From contig BDTT01000031.1 of the NCBI GenBank assembly GCA_002897995.1, positions 1 to 52,029 on the forward strand: a stretch of DNA of 52,029 bases, given 5' to 3'. The translations under genes and the position numbers were made by a program. Source of the DNA: a bacterium BMS3Bbin10 (GTDB taxonomy: Bacteria > Pseudomonadota > Alphaproteobacteria > Rhizobiales > Methyloligellaceae). This document shows positions 33,928 to 42,632 of this stretch, piece after piece (position 1 is the stretch's first letter; the number at the start of each line of letters is the position of its first letter). A model generated the notes under the pieces. That model saw nothing but the letters and a program-made list of their open reading frames with translations, was not told the origin of the DNA and searched no databases.

Positions 33928-34704
33928 ATGCCCCAAAATAAAATCAAGAGCGGACCCGGCGCGGGCGCACTTCTGCCCGACCCCGACCGGCGCACGGGCC
34001 CGTACAGGCCGTTTGCCAGCGATCCCGGCTGGAGCGAGGCCTGGTGGTGGCTCGGCATTCCCGCCCTGCTGGCAATCAGCCTGATTGGCATTGAGGCGGT
34101 GTCGAACGAATTCTATGTGACGAAAATTCTCCCCGAAGGCTATGGGTTCCTCGAGCTGAGTCAATTCCTGATCGCGGTTTCCGCCATGCTCGTCGCCTTG
34201 AGGCTGCTGTTCCGGCCCTTTGTCCGTTCACGCCGCCTGCTGTTCGTCTTTCTCGGCATTGCGGCCCTGGGCTGTTTCTATATCGCGGGCGAGGAACATA
34301 GCTGGGGCCAGCATTTTTTCCACTGGCAGACGCCTGAATACTGGGCGGAGATCAACCGTCAGCAGGAAACCAACCTGCACAATGCCATGCCCCTTTTCGG
34401 CAAAAAACCGCGGGTGCTGCTTGAGCTGGGCATCCTGGTCGGCGGGGTGATCCTGCCGCTGCTTGCGGTGCTTTATCCGGCCATCCGCGCAAATCGCTGG
34501 TCGCTGTTCATACCGCCGGGCGCAATCGTTCCCACGGCTCTTGGCGCGGCGCTGTTCAAGGTGGTGGACATGCTATGGAAAACCTTTCAGGTCCCCTCCC
34601 TCGTCCCGCGCCCTTCAGAAGCGATAGAGATATTTCTCTACATGTTCCTGCTGTTCTATCTGATCATGTTCACCCGCCGCATCAGCGAACTTGAGCGTGA
34701 ATAA
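33928..34704 (+). CDS. Polytopic membrane protein of unknown function
   Basis: 258 aa with about six hydrophobic segments (near 41-56, 74-92, 105-120, 170-190, 200-215, 232-246). Between the third and fourth is a conserved-looking polar loop, AGEEHSWGQHFFHWQTPEYW followed by an NRQQETNLHN stretch. Similar EE-x-SWGQ...N-x-Q-x-E-x-NLHN loops are known to me from bacterial membrane proteins without assigned function. The loop's Glu, His and Gln could form a metal or substrate site. It is alone on its strand and convergent with the Rieske gene 45 bases on. Confidence 0.75.
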   Translation: MPQNKIKSGPGAGALLPDPDRRTGPYRPFASDPGWSEAWWWLGIPALLAISLIGIEAVSNEFYVTKILPEGYGFLELSQFLIAVSAMLVALRLLFRPFVRSRRLLFVFLGIAALGCFYIAGEEHSWGQHFFHWQTPEYWAEINRQQETNLHNAMPLFGKKPRVLLELGILVGGVILPLLAVLYPAIRANRWSLFIPPGAIVPTALGAALFKVVDMLWKTFQVPSLVPRPSEAIEIFLYMFLLFYLIMFTRRISELERE

Positions 34705-34749
34705 CGAACACCGGCTCGCGGGCCCCGGAAGATGAAGGAGCGGTTCGGA

Positions 34750-35307
34750 TCAGCCAATCCGGAGCATGCCGTTCTCACCTATGTCATAGGGCGGCAGATA
34801 CAGGTTTTTCGGTGCCGGTCCCTTGCGAATCCGCCCCGCCGTATCGTAGTGCGACCCGTGGCAGGGGCAAAACCAGCCGCCCCAGTCCCCCAGCTTGTCA
34901 CCGGACTTCTGCCCCAGGGGAATGCAACCCAAATGGGTGCAAATGCCGATCACGACCAGCCATTCCTCGCGTTTGGCCCGCGAGGCATCGGTCGCCGGGT
35001 CCGGCAGGTCGGCGCCATCATCCGCCTTCGCCCGTGCGATCTGCCGCTGCGTGCGGTGATCTATGAAGATCGGCTTGCCCTGCCACATGACGGTGACGCG
35101 CTGGCCCAGTTCTATCGGTTTGAGGTCAATCTCGACCTTCGAGACCGCGCGCGTATCGGCCGCCGGGTTCATGGAGTCGATGAACGGCCACAGAGCGGCC
35201 GCCGTCCCGACGGCGGCAAAGGCCGCCGCGGAGACGGTGAGGAAGTCACGGCGGGTTTCTTCCCCGTCGCCAACAGGGGCCCCGGCGGCTTTCGATGCGG
35301 CGCTCAT
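34750..35307 (-). CDS. Rieske iron-sulfur protein (petA-like) without cytochrome b
   Basis: 185 aa. A twin-arginine signal anchor (TRRDFLTVSAAAF, residues 18-30, then a hydrophobic run) precedes a Rieske fold with cluster motifs CTHLGC (123-128) and CPCHGS (147-152), which include the two His ligands. The sequence resembles the bc1 Rieske subunit, which passes electrons from quinol to cytochrome c1. No cytochrome b or c1 gene follows: the gene is the last of its block and is preceded by a small cytochrome c. It is therefore probably an accessory Rieske protein of a separate electron route. Confidence 0.88.
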   Translation of the reverse strand: MSAASKAAGAPVGDGEETRRDFLTVSAAAFAAVGTAAALWPFIDSMNPAADTRAVSKVEIDLKPIELGQRVTVMWQGKPIFIDHRTQRQIARAKADDGADLPDPATDASRAKREEWLVVIGICTHLGCIPLGQKSGDKLGDWGGWFCPCHGSHYDTAGRIRKGPAPKNLYLPPYDIGENGMLRIG

Positions 35308-35368
35308 GGAATTTCTCCTTTTCTTCCCTGCCCCCCTTAAAACCGGTTCCTAGAAACTGTCTCACGCG

Positions 35369-35899
35369 TCATTTTTTCGGCTTGCCGGCCCCGTTCTCCT
35401 TCTCATCCATACGGCGCATCAGAGCGCTGATGCGGGGAGGAATATCCGCCTTGGTAAACTTCTCTTGCTCCTCGGCGCTATGGACGAAGGCGATGATGTT
35501 GGCCAATTCGCTGCCGGTGAATTCGATCTGCTCGCCGAGTTCGTCCTCCTGCACGGAGATCATCGCCGCGGCGCCACGCCACATCTTCGCGGCGAAATCG
35601 AACGGGTTCATGACAACCGGCATGGTCGCGGCGTCCAGCGGCGGCGCATCCTCGCCGCCAACGCCATTGACCGAGTGGCAAACCACGCAGCCCTTGCTGG
35701 CGAAGAGTTTGCGCCCGCGCGCCGGGATCATCATGGGCATTATGAGCATATGTTCCGGGTTGCTGCCCTTCGCCGGGTCGCCCTGACCGGATGGTCCGGC
35801 GGCCGGGCCATGCGTCGCGGCCACGCCGCTACCGATAAACCCGATGCCGGTCAGCGCGGCCAATCCGGCAATGAAAGTGAAAATACCAAGTCTACGCAT
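35369..35899 (-). CDS. Small exported c-type cytochrome
   Basis: 176 aa. It has a signal peptide (residues 1 to about 27), then a single haem motif CVVCH (71-75) in a class I setting: GRKLFASKGCVVCHSVNGVGG. Met residues in the NPFDFAAKMWRGAAAM stretch are candidates for the sixth ligand, and the C-terminus is a charged helix ending in Lys. The start overlaps the methyltransferase stop by eight bases. It lies 61 bases before the Rieske gene and is the likely electron partner of that protein in the periplasm. Confidence 0.87.
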   Translation of the reverse strand: MRRLGIFTFIAGLAALTGIGFIGSGVAATHGPAAGPSGQGDPAKGSNPEHMLIMPMMIPARGRKLFASKGCVVCHSVNGVGGEDAPPLDAATMPVVMNPFDFAAKMWRGAAAMISVQEDELGEQIEFTGSELANIIAFVHSAEEQEKFTKADIPPRISALMRRMDEKENGAGKPKK

Positions 35900-36548
35900 G
35901 TTTTGCTCCCGGGGTTTGGCTGAATTGCGGAATGAATCGCGGAACCCTGGCGGCGTAGCGCCGGTAGGCGCCGCCGAACTCGGCTTCGACTTCGCGTTCC
36001 TCGCTCAGGGCAAGCCGCCAATACATGACGAGCAGAACGGGGAACATGGCGAGGGTGAGGATTGTGGGCCACTGAAAGAGGAAACCGGTCAGGATCAACA
36101 CGAAGCCGGCATATTGCGGATGGCGAATGCGCGCATAGGGGCCCGACCGCGCGAGCGTTCGCGTTCGTTGTGCCTGGTAAAGCACGCGCCAGGCCCTCGA
36201 CAGGAGAACGAAGCCGCCGCCGATGAAGGCGAAGCTCAACAGATGGAAGGGACCGAAATGCGGGTTCGCCTTCCAGCCGAACAGCATCTCGAGAAGATGG
36301 CCGGAATCATGCGCCAGCCAGTCGATCCCGGGATAGTTGGCCTGCAGCCAGCCGGACAGGACATAGATGGTGAGCGGAAAGCCGTACATTTCCGTGAACA
36401 GCGCGACAATGAAGGCGCTGAACGCCCCGAGGGAGCGCCAGTCGCGTTTCGTTCTCGGCCTGAAGAAGGAGAAGGCGAAGATGATGAACACGGCCGAGTT
36501 GATCGCCACGAACAGCCAAAGGCCATAGGCCGGGACAGCGCCGCTCAT
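35892..36548 (-). CDS. Isoprenylcysteine carboxyl methyltransferase-like membrane protein
   Basis: 218 aa from the ATG at 36548 (ATGA overlap with the DUF2933 gene). It has five or more membrane segments and the ICMT/NnrU-type C-terminal motif: GPYARIRHPQYAGFVL (about 143-158), then LALSEEREVEAEFGGAYRRYAARVPRF split across a short turn. Bacterial relatives methylate small lipophilic or metal-related compounds, or have no known substrate. They often sit beside copper and mercury genes, as here. The original prenyl-cysteine substrate is not expected in bacteria. Confidence 0.85.
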   Translation of the reverse strand: MSGAVPAYGLWLFVAINSAVFIIFAFSFFRPRTKRDWRSLGAFSAFIVALFTEMYGFPLTIYVLSGWLQANYPGIDWLAHDSGHLLEMLFGWKANPHFGPFHLLSFAFIGGGFVLLSRAWRVLYQAQRTRTLARSGPYARIRHPQYAGFVLILTGFLFQWPTILTLAMFPVLLVMYWRLALSEEREVEAEFGGAYRRYAARVPRFIPQFSQTPGAKHA

Positions 36549-36787
36549 TTGCCGCCCTCCCCTGGCTCGTCGTCGTTCGGCCCTTTGCCGCCGCCGTGGC
36601 CGCCATGCATGAAAAAATGCATCCCTACACAGGCGCCAAGCAAGAGGATCACCGGCAGATACGTCATGATGTGCACCTGATGCTCGGCCCACATGAAGTA
36701 CCCGGCCACGGCGAGGAGCCCCACCAGAACCAGATTGGTCCTGGTTGCCAGCACCCGCCATAAGCCGTTGTTATTTGATTGGGCCAT
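36545..36787 (-). CDS. DUF2933 small membrane protein
   Basis: 80 aa. One or two membrane helices (about 18-55, NLVLVGLLAVAGYFMWAEH and YLPVILLLGACVGMHFF) are followed by a His- and Gly-rich tail (MHGGHGGGKG). This is the layout of DUF2933 proteins, found beside copper-resistance P-type ATPases and ICMT-like genes. The His and Met residues may bind metal. Its stop overlaps the start of the ICMT-like gene. Confidence 0.8.
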   Translation of the reverse strand: MAQSNNNGLWRVLATRTNLVLVGLLAVAGYFMWAEHQVHIMTYLPVILLLGACVGMHFFMHGGHGGGKGPNDDEPGEGGK

Positions 36788-36814
36788 CCGCGCAATTCCT
36801 CTACAAAAATGCCG

Positions 36815-37891
36815 TTACGAGCCGGGTGACAGGACCATTTGGTGTCCCTTGCCGCCGATTGAAATCTTCCCGAGTACGGCAAGGTTTTTCTGATCGACCA
36901 CCCAGACACTGGGCTGCTCGGCGCTGGAGATATAGAGTTTGCCGGTATTTCCGACCGAGGCGAGGTGATAGGGTGCCGGGACGACCGAAGCCTCACGCTT
37001 TTTCGCCGTACTCAGATCGATGGCGACCAGCTTGTTTTGCCCCAATGCGCTTACGAACAGCGTGTTCCCGTCCTTCGACAGGTCTATACCGTGCAGGGCC
37101 CCGCCAATCTCGAAGGTCTTTACTGTCCCGCCGTCTTTCGTCGCAATCGCGGAGACGGTGCCGCCATCCGCATTGGCGACATAAAGCCGTTGACCGTCCT
37201 GCGAGGACACCATGTGCTCGGGGCTGTTTCCGGCCGAAATATTGCGACGGACGCTCCAGCTTCCCGTGTCGACTTCGCTGACCGTGTTGTTGCCGGCATT
37301 GCTGATAAAGACGCGCTCACTGCCGGGACTGAAGACGGCGTAGTTTGCAAGCGGTCCTGTAGAAAGAGTGGCGGCGATCTCGTAGGACGCCAGGTCGATC
37401 GCGGTGATCGCGCCCTCGCTGGGATGTGTCACGACCGCGTACCGCCCGTTCGGGCTGACCGCCACATGATGCACGGCGCCCGGCACCTCAATCCGCCGCA
37501 CGACCGATCCGTCGGCCGTTCGTATGACCGACACGGTGCTGACGGCCGCGCCATCCTTTTTGGCGCCGGCGGGCGCTGCGCTGTGATGCGCGGCATGCTC
37601 TTCGGCGGACATGCCGGCCGGTTTCTTGGGCGCCGCGCCACCAGCCTCGCGCTCCTCGAAACTGCCGGCAACCAGGAATTTCCCATCGGGGGTTCTGGCG
37701 AGGCCGTGAACGGCCGTGACGCCGCTTATCGTATTGACGATTTCATCTTTTGCGGCGTCGGCGACGATAATCTTCCCCTCTCCGCCCAGCGGCACATATA
37801 CCAGCGGCTCGGCGAGGGCAGCTTGCGTTCCCAGTCCAAGGGCGATCAGACCGGCCCAGGCCGCGGGCCTGAGAATTGATGCGGTTTTCAT
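36815..37891 (-). CDS. Exported YVTN-type beta-propeller protein
   Basis: 358 aa from the ATG at 37891 (GGAG nine bases upstream); an ATG five codons earlier exists. A signal peptide ends near ALA-EPL. About seven propeller blades follow, with repeats such as ITAIDLASYEIAATLSTG, VSEVDTGSWSVRRNI, LYVANADGGTVSAIATKD and LFVSALGQNKLVAIDLS. An insertion (about residues 70-105) is rich in Ala, Lys and His. Such propellers are binding scaffolds or, with other domains, nitrite or copper enzymes; here no catalytic motif is seen. It stands between the Cu ATPase and DUF2933, so a periplasmic metal or electron-route role is plausible. Confidence 0.83.
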   Translation of the reverse strand: MKTASILRPAAWAGLIALGLGTQAALAEPLVYVPLGGEGKIIVADAAKDEIVNTISGVTAVHGLARTPDGKFLVAGSFEEREAGGAAPKKPAGMSAEEHAAHHSAAPAGAKKDGAAVSTVSVIRTADGSVVRRIEVPGAVHHVAVSPNGRYAVVTHPSEGAITAIDLASYEIAATLSTGPLANYAVFSPGSERVFISNAGNNTVSEVDTGSWSVRRNISAGNSPEHMVSSQDGQRLYVANADGGTVSAIATKDGGTVKTFEIGGALHGIDLSKDGNTLFVSALGQNKLVAIDLSTAKKREASVVPAPYHLASVGNTGKLYISSAEQPSVWVVDQKNLAVLGKISIGGKGHQMVLSPGS

Positions 37892-37944
37892 GTTCTGTGT
37901 CTCCATTTCACTGAGGTTGAATCACCGCGCAAGGCGGAGTTTTT

Positions 37945-40293
37945 CTAGATCTTGACCGAACGCAGCCGAAGCGCGTTGCCGACCACGGACAGGGACGACA
38001 GACTCATGGCGGCAGCCGCGAAGATCGGTGAAATCAGAATGCCGAAGAACGGGTAGAGGACGCCCGCCGCAACGGGCACGCCCGAAGCGTTGTAAGCCAG
38101 CGCGAAGAACAGGTTCTGCTTGATATTGCGCATGGTCGCCTGGCTCAGCTTGCGCGCCCGCACGATGCCGTCGAGATTGCCCTTTATCAGAGTAAATCCG
38201 GCGCTTTCGATGGCCACGTCGGCCCCGGTGCCCATGGCAATCCCCACATCCGCCTGCGCCAGCGCCGGCGCATCGTTGACGCCGTCGCCGGCCATGGCGA
38301 CCTTGCGGCCCTCGTCCTGCAGTTCCATGATGATCCGGGCCTTGTCCTCGGGCAGCACATCGGCGCGAATCTCGTCAATGCCGAGCCGGCCGGCGACAGC
38401 CTTGGCCGTGCGCTCATTGTCGCCGGTCGCCATGATGATGCGGAACCCTTGCGCGTGCAGCGCTTTCAGCGCATCGGGCGTGGTTTCCTTGACCGGATCG
38501 GCAACCGATACGAGACCGGCGATCTTGGAGCCGATGATGACGAACATCACCGTTTCGCCTTCGTCGCGCCGGGCATTGGCGGTCTTGGCAAGCTTGCCAC
38601 CGTCAAGCCCCATATCGGCGACCAGCCTGGCATTGCCGAGCGCCACGGACTTGCCGCTGACGACGCCCTTCACGCCCTTGCCGGTGATCGCCTCGAAGTC
38701 CTTGGTCTTGGCGAATTTGACGCCGCGCTCTTCCGCTCCGGTGACAATTGCTTCAGCGAGCGGATGCTCCGAGCCCCGCTCCAGGCTCGCGGCCAGATGC
38801 AGCACCTCGGCCTCGTCATAGCCTTTCTGCGGCAGCACGGCGACCAGCTTGGGCTTGCCTTCGGTCAGGGTGCCCGTCTTGTCGACGATCAGCGTATCGA
38901 CCTTGGCGAAGCGCTCCAGCGCCTCGGCGTTCTTGATCAGAACGCCCGCCTGCGCCCCGCGCCCCGTCGCCGTCATGATCGACATGGGCGTGGCGAGGCC
39001 CAGCGCGCAGGGGCAGGCAATAATCAGAACGGCTACCGCCGAGACCAGCCCGTATGCGAGCGCCGGGGACGGCCCCCAGATAGCCCAGGAGATGAAGGAG
39101 ATGATCGCGATAACAATCACCGCCGGCACGAACTTTCCGGCGACGGCATCGGCGAGTTTCTGAATCGGTGCGCGGCTGCGCTGCGCGTTGGCGACCATCT
39201 CGACGATTTGGGCAAGCATGGTGTCGGCGCCGACGCGTTTGGCCTCCATCACCAGAGAGCCCGTGCCGTTGATCGTGGCGCCGGTGACCTTGTCGCCCTT
39301 GACCTTCTCGACCGGAACCGGTTCACCCGAGATCATCGACTCGTCGATCGACGAGCGGCCCTCGACCACCACGCCATCGACGGGAACCTTGTCGCCGGGG
39401 CGGATCCGAAGCTTGTCGCCGACCACGACATCTTCGAGCGGAATTTCTTCCTCGCGCCCGTCCTCGCGGATCACGCGGGCGGTCTTGGCGGCCAGATCGA
39501 GCAGCGCCCGGATCGCCGAGCCCGTGCGCTCGCGCGCGCCAAGCTCCATCACCTGGCCGAGCAGGACCAGAACCACGATCACCGCCCCGGCTTCGAAATA
39601 GACGCCGACATTGCCGTCCGGATCGCGAAATCCGCCGGGGAAAATTTCCGGCATGAGCACCGCGACCACGGAGAAGATATACGCCGCGCCGACGCCCATG
39701 GCGATGAGCGTGAACATGTTCAGGTTGCGGCTGATCACCGACTTGACGCCACGCACGAAAAACGGCCACCCGGCCCACAGAATGACCGGCGTGCCGAGGA
39801 TGAATTCGACCCAAAGGGTCATCCGCTCGCCCAGAACTTCTCGCACGACGCCGAGCCCCACATAGGGACCCATTGTCAATACCAGGAGCGGGACCGTCAG
39901 CACGGCGCCGATCCAGAAACGGCGCTTGAAATCGACCAGCTCCGGGTTCGGCCCTTCGTCGGCGGCCGGTATCCCCATCGGCTCGAGCGCCATGCCGCAG
40001 ATCGGACAGTCATCCGGCCCGTCGCGGATGACTTCGGGGTGCATTGGGCAGGTGTATTTGGTGCCCTCGGGCAGGTTCTCGTCTACTTTCTTGTGCGCGC
40101 CCGAGAGAAAATGCTCCGGATCGTCCACAAACTTGTCGTGACATTTCTGCGAGCAGAAATGATAGGTCTCGCCCTTGTGCTCCGCGCTGGGCTTGCCCGC
40201 GTCAGGATCGACACTCATTCCGCAAACCGGGTCCTTGACGCTCATGGCGTCCGGGGCGTGGCTGCTGTGATCGTGATGATTGTGCTTGTTCAT
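37945..40293 (-). CDS. copA: Cu(I)-exporting P1B-type ATPase with YHS metal-binding head
   Basis: 782 aa. Instead of an HMA domain the N-terminus has a His-rich start ([11 protein letters not shown]), a YHS domain (DPVCGMSV...[12 protein letters not shown], 21-55) and a zinc-ribbon-like CPMHPEV...[12 protein letters not shown] (82-107). The pump follows: SGEP loop (322-325), the membrane CPC motif (427-429) of Cu(I)/Ag(I) ATPases, the phosphorylated Asp in DKTGTLT (D471), a GSEHPLAEA motif and [10 protein letters not shown]. It exports monovalent copper or silver to the periplasm at the cost of ATP. Eight transmembrane helices are expected. It lies between the phosphotransacetylase and the propeller gene on one strand. 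Confidence 0.93.
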   Translation of the reverse strand: MNKHNHHDHSSHAPDAMSVKDPVCGMSVDPDAGKPSAEHKGETYHFCSQKCHDKFVDDPEHFLSGAHKKVDENLPEGTKYTCPMHPEVIRDGPDDCPICGMALEPMGIPAADEGPNPELVDFKRRFWIGAVLTVPLLVLTMGPYVGLGVVREVLGERMTLWVEFILGTPVILWAGWPFFVRGVKSVISRNLNMFTLIAMGVGAAYIFSVVAVLMPEIFPGGFRDPDGNVGVYFEAGAVIVVLVLLGQVMELGARERTGSAIRALLDLAAKTARVIREDGREEEIPLEDVVVGDKLRIRPGDKVPVDGVVVEGRSSIDESMISGEPVPVEKVKGDKVTGATINGTGSLVMEAKRVGADTMLAQIVEMVANAQRSRAPIQKLADAVAGKFVPAVIVIAIISFISWAIWGPSPALAYGLVSAVAVLIIACPCALGLATPMSIMTATGRGAQAGVLIKNAEALERFAKVDTLIVDKTGTLTEGKPKLVAVLPQKGYDEAEVLHLAASLERGSEHPLAEAIVTGAEERGVKFAKTKDFEAITGKGVKGVVSGKSVALGNARLVADMGLDGGKLAKTANARRDEGETVMFVIIGSKIAGLVSVADPVKETTPDALKALHAQGFRIIMATGDNERTAKAVAGRLGIDEIRADVLPEDKARIIMELQDEGRKVAMAGDGVNDAPALAQADVGIAMGTGADVAIESAGFTLIKGNLDGIVRARKLSQATMRNIKQNLFFALAYNASGVPVAAGVLYPFFGILISPIFAAAAMSLSSLSVVGNALRLRSVKI

Positions 40294-40376
40294 GTGCTTG
40301 TCTCAACTTCCGTGTTTCGAGTTCTGTGGAATTCAACGATTTCCGGTAACTGGAACGTCTGCCGCGTGGGGCCTCC

Positions 40377-41381
40377 TCAGGACAGCGGACAGCAGGCATG
40401 TTCGGGCTGCGGCGCGCAGTGCAGGCTGGGTTCGGGTGCGGCTGTCTTGACCGGTGCGGCCCTGGGGGTCTGGTGGTGCATCAGGCTGGCGAGCGCGAGG
40501 GCCGCAAGACGCGCGGCCGGCGGGTCGGCGCGCGAACTCAGCGTCACGGGCACGCTAAGTCCGACGACCACGCCAGCGGCCACGGCGCCGGCCAGATACT
40601 CCAGGTTTTTGGCCAGGATATTCCCCGAAACGAGGTCGGGCGTCAGGACAATGTCGGCATCGCCCGCGACATCGGAGACGATGCCCTTCTCTTTGGCCGC
40701 TTTCGCGGAGATGGCGTTGTCGAAGGCCAGCGGGCCGTCGACCACGGCGCGGCCAATCTGACCGCGCCGCCCCATCAATGCGAGGCAGGCGGCGTCCAGC
40801 GTCGAAACAATGGCCGGGTTGACCGTCTCGACCGCCGACAGCGCGGCCACTTTCGGCTCTTCGACGCCGAGCAGATGGAACAGCTCGACCGCGTTCTGCA
40901 GAATCTGCGCCTTGGCGGTGAGATCGGGCGCGATATTGATCGCCGCGTCGGTGATGCCGAACAGCTTGGGGTACGCCGGAATGTCGGTTACGAAAACGTG
41001 GCTCACCCGCCGCTCCGGCAGCCGCAGGCCACTTTCCTTTTTGAGCAGCGCACGCATCAGCACGTCGGTATGGATATTTCCCTTCATGATGGCGTCGGCC
41101 TCGCCGTCACGCACCAGATCGACGGCTTTCGCGGCCGCCGCCGGGTCGCTCGACGCCGGGACGATCCAGTCGTCGCGAGCCGCCCAGCCGAGGTCCCGGC
41201 ACGCATTTTCGATGGCCTCGGGGACTCCGATCAGGCGCGGATTCACGATCCCCAGTCCATGCGCCTCGCGCAGGGTCTCGATCACCAGCCCCTGCGCTGC
41301 GTCGACAACGGCAACCCGGATCGGTTCAAGTTTCCGAGCCTGGTCAATGAGGTCTTTCAGAGTGCCAAAATGCGCCGGCAT
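40377..41381 (-). CDS. pta: Phosphate acetyl/butyryltransferase with Cys-rich tail
   Basis: 334 aa of the short phosphotransacetylase/phosphotransbutyrylase type: an IRVAVVDAAQGLVIETLREA start, GEADAIMKGNIHTDVLM, SHVFVTDIPAYPKLFGITDAAINIAPDL over two strands, and GPLAFDNAIS. It converts acyl-CoA and phosphate to acyl phosphate. The acetate kinase gene ends three bases before it, so the pair makes ATP from acetyl-CoA. The last 18 residues are odd for the family: LHCAPQPEHACCPLS, with three Cys and two His near the end, which could bind metal. The next gene is a Cu ATPase. Confidence 0.88.
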   Translation of the reverse strand: MPAHFGTLKDLIDQARKLEPIRVAVVDAAQGLVIETLREAHGLGIVNPRLIGVPEAIENACRDLGWAARDDWIVPASSDPAAAAKAVDLVRDGEADAIMKGNIHTDVLMRALLKKESGLRLPERRVSHVFVTDIPAYPKLFGITDAAINIAPDLTAKAQILQNAVELFHLLGVEEPKVAALSAVETVNPAIVSTLDAACLALMGRRGQIGRAVVDGPLAFDNAISAKAAKEKGIVSDVAGDADIVLTPDLVSGNILAKNLEYLAGAVAAGVVVGLSVPVTLSSRADPPAARLAALALASLMHHQTPRAAPVKTAAPEPSLHCAPQPEHACCPLS

Positions 41382-41384
41382 CGC

Positions 41385-42596
41385 CTACGCCTCCCGAACC
41401 ATGAGCTGCGCGCCAAGGAAATGCAGGACGCCGCGCGCAATCACCTGCTCTTCGTCCGTGGGAAAGGCCTCGACGACTACCTCGCTGCCGCTGCCGGAAA
41501 TTGTTTGCTTCCCGGCGGCGTTGCGGGTTCCGTCGAGCACAATTCCCAGATAGCCGAGGCCTTCGCAGATCCCGGTGCGGATTTCCGAAGCGTTTGCGCC
41601 GATACCGCCGGTGAAGACCAGGCGGTCGAGACCGCCCAGGGATGCGGTGAGCGCGGCCAGATGTTTCCGGGCCTGGTAGCAGAAGAAATCGACCGCCTCG
41701 GCGGCGGCGGCCACCATGTCGGATTGGGCGAGAAGTTCCTTCATATTCCGGCTGAGACCGGATATCCCGAGCAATCCCGACTGCTCGTATAGAAGGTGCA
41801 TCACCTGCTCGGCGGTCATGCCCTTCTCCATCAGCAGATGGAGAACGATCCCCGGGTCGAGATCGCCCGAGCGCGTGCCCATCAGCAGGCCGCCAAGCGT
41901 GCTGAACCCCATCGACGTGTCCACGCTCCGGCCGCCCTCGATCGCCGCCATCGACGCACCGTTGCCGAGATGGGCGACGATTATGCGTTCCCCGGCCACG
42001 GCCGAACCATGCCGGCGGCGCAACTCGCCCATCACATACTCATAGGACAGGCCGTGGAAACCATAGCGGCGGATGCCTTCTTTTTCGAAACGGCGGGGCA
42101 GCCCGGTCAATCGGGCGAGGCGCGGCAGCCCTTTGTGAAACGCGGTGTCGAAGCAGGCCACCTGAAGAAGATCGGGGCGGCGCACGCGAACCGCCATGAT
42201 GCCCGCGAGGTTGTGCGGCAGATGCAGGGGCGCGAGCGGGATCAGCTTTCGCAGCCGGGCCTCGAGCGCGGGCGTGACCGGAAGCGGACAGTCGCAATCG
42301 TCGCCGCCATGGACCACGCGGTGCCCGACGGCCTGGATCTGGTAATGCGGCCCGAGCGTCTCCACCCTGGAGAGGAGTAAATCCAGCGCGGAGACGTGAT
42401 TGGGGATGTCATGGGTCTCGTCGATCAGAATGTTCCGGTCTTCATCCCGGGCCCTGAAACGGGCCTCGGGAAGGCCAAGACGCTCCAGGGCGCCGGACAC
42501 CAGACGCCGCTGCGCGTCGCCCTCGCCGGCGAAGAGAGCGAACTTGACGCTCGACGAACCGCAGTTGATGACCAGGATTGCGCTGTCAGATTTCAT
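41385..42596 (-). CDS. ackA: Acetate kinase
   Basis: 403 aa, standard length. It starts with VINCGSSSVKFALF (ASKHA fold, phosphate-1 loop), then GHRVVHGGDD with the catalytic Arg, CFDTAFHKGLP, RRYGFHGLSYEYV, IVAHLGNGASMAAI and a late FTGGIGANASEIR. It reversibly phosphorylates acetate with ATP. It works with the adjacent phosphotransacetylase. Together with DUF3141 upstream this forms a trio found in many alphaproteobacteria, usually expressed under low oxygen or stress; no FNR/FixK box (TTGAT-N4-ATCAA) is visible near it. Confidence 0.95.
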   Translation of the reverse strand: MKSDSAILVINCGSSSVKFALFAGEGDAQRRLVSGALERLGLPEARFRARDEDRNILIDETHDIPNHVSALDLLLSRVETLGPHYQIQAVGHRVVHGGDDCDCPLPVTPALEARLRKLIPLAPLHLPHNLAGIMAVRVRRPDLLQVACFDTAFHKGLPRLARLTGLPRRFEKEGIRRYGFHGLSYEYVMGELRRRHGSAVAGERIIVAHLGNGASMAAIEGGRSVDTSMGFSTLGGLLMGTRSGDLDPGIVLHLLMEKGMTAEQVMHLLYEQSGLLGISGLSRNMKELLAQSDMVAAAAEAVDFFCYQARKHLAALTASLGGLDRLVFTGGIGANASEIRTGICEGLGYLGIVLDGTRNAAGKQTISGSGSEVVVEAFPTDEEQVIARGVLHFLGAQLMVREA

Positions 42597-42632
42597 TGGA
42601 ATTCACTCCTTCGGCCTTCGGACCGTCATCGA

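Noticed and set aside
34750-35899. A bc1 complex operon
   Set aside because: Cytochrome b and c1 are absent; the next gene after the Rieske end is convergent and unrelated.
38449-40761. 770-codon plus-strand open frame opposite CopA and the start of pta
   Set aside because: Arg-, His- and Asp-rich antisense translation; the minus strand has a complete P-type ATPase with all motifs.
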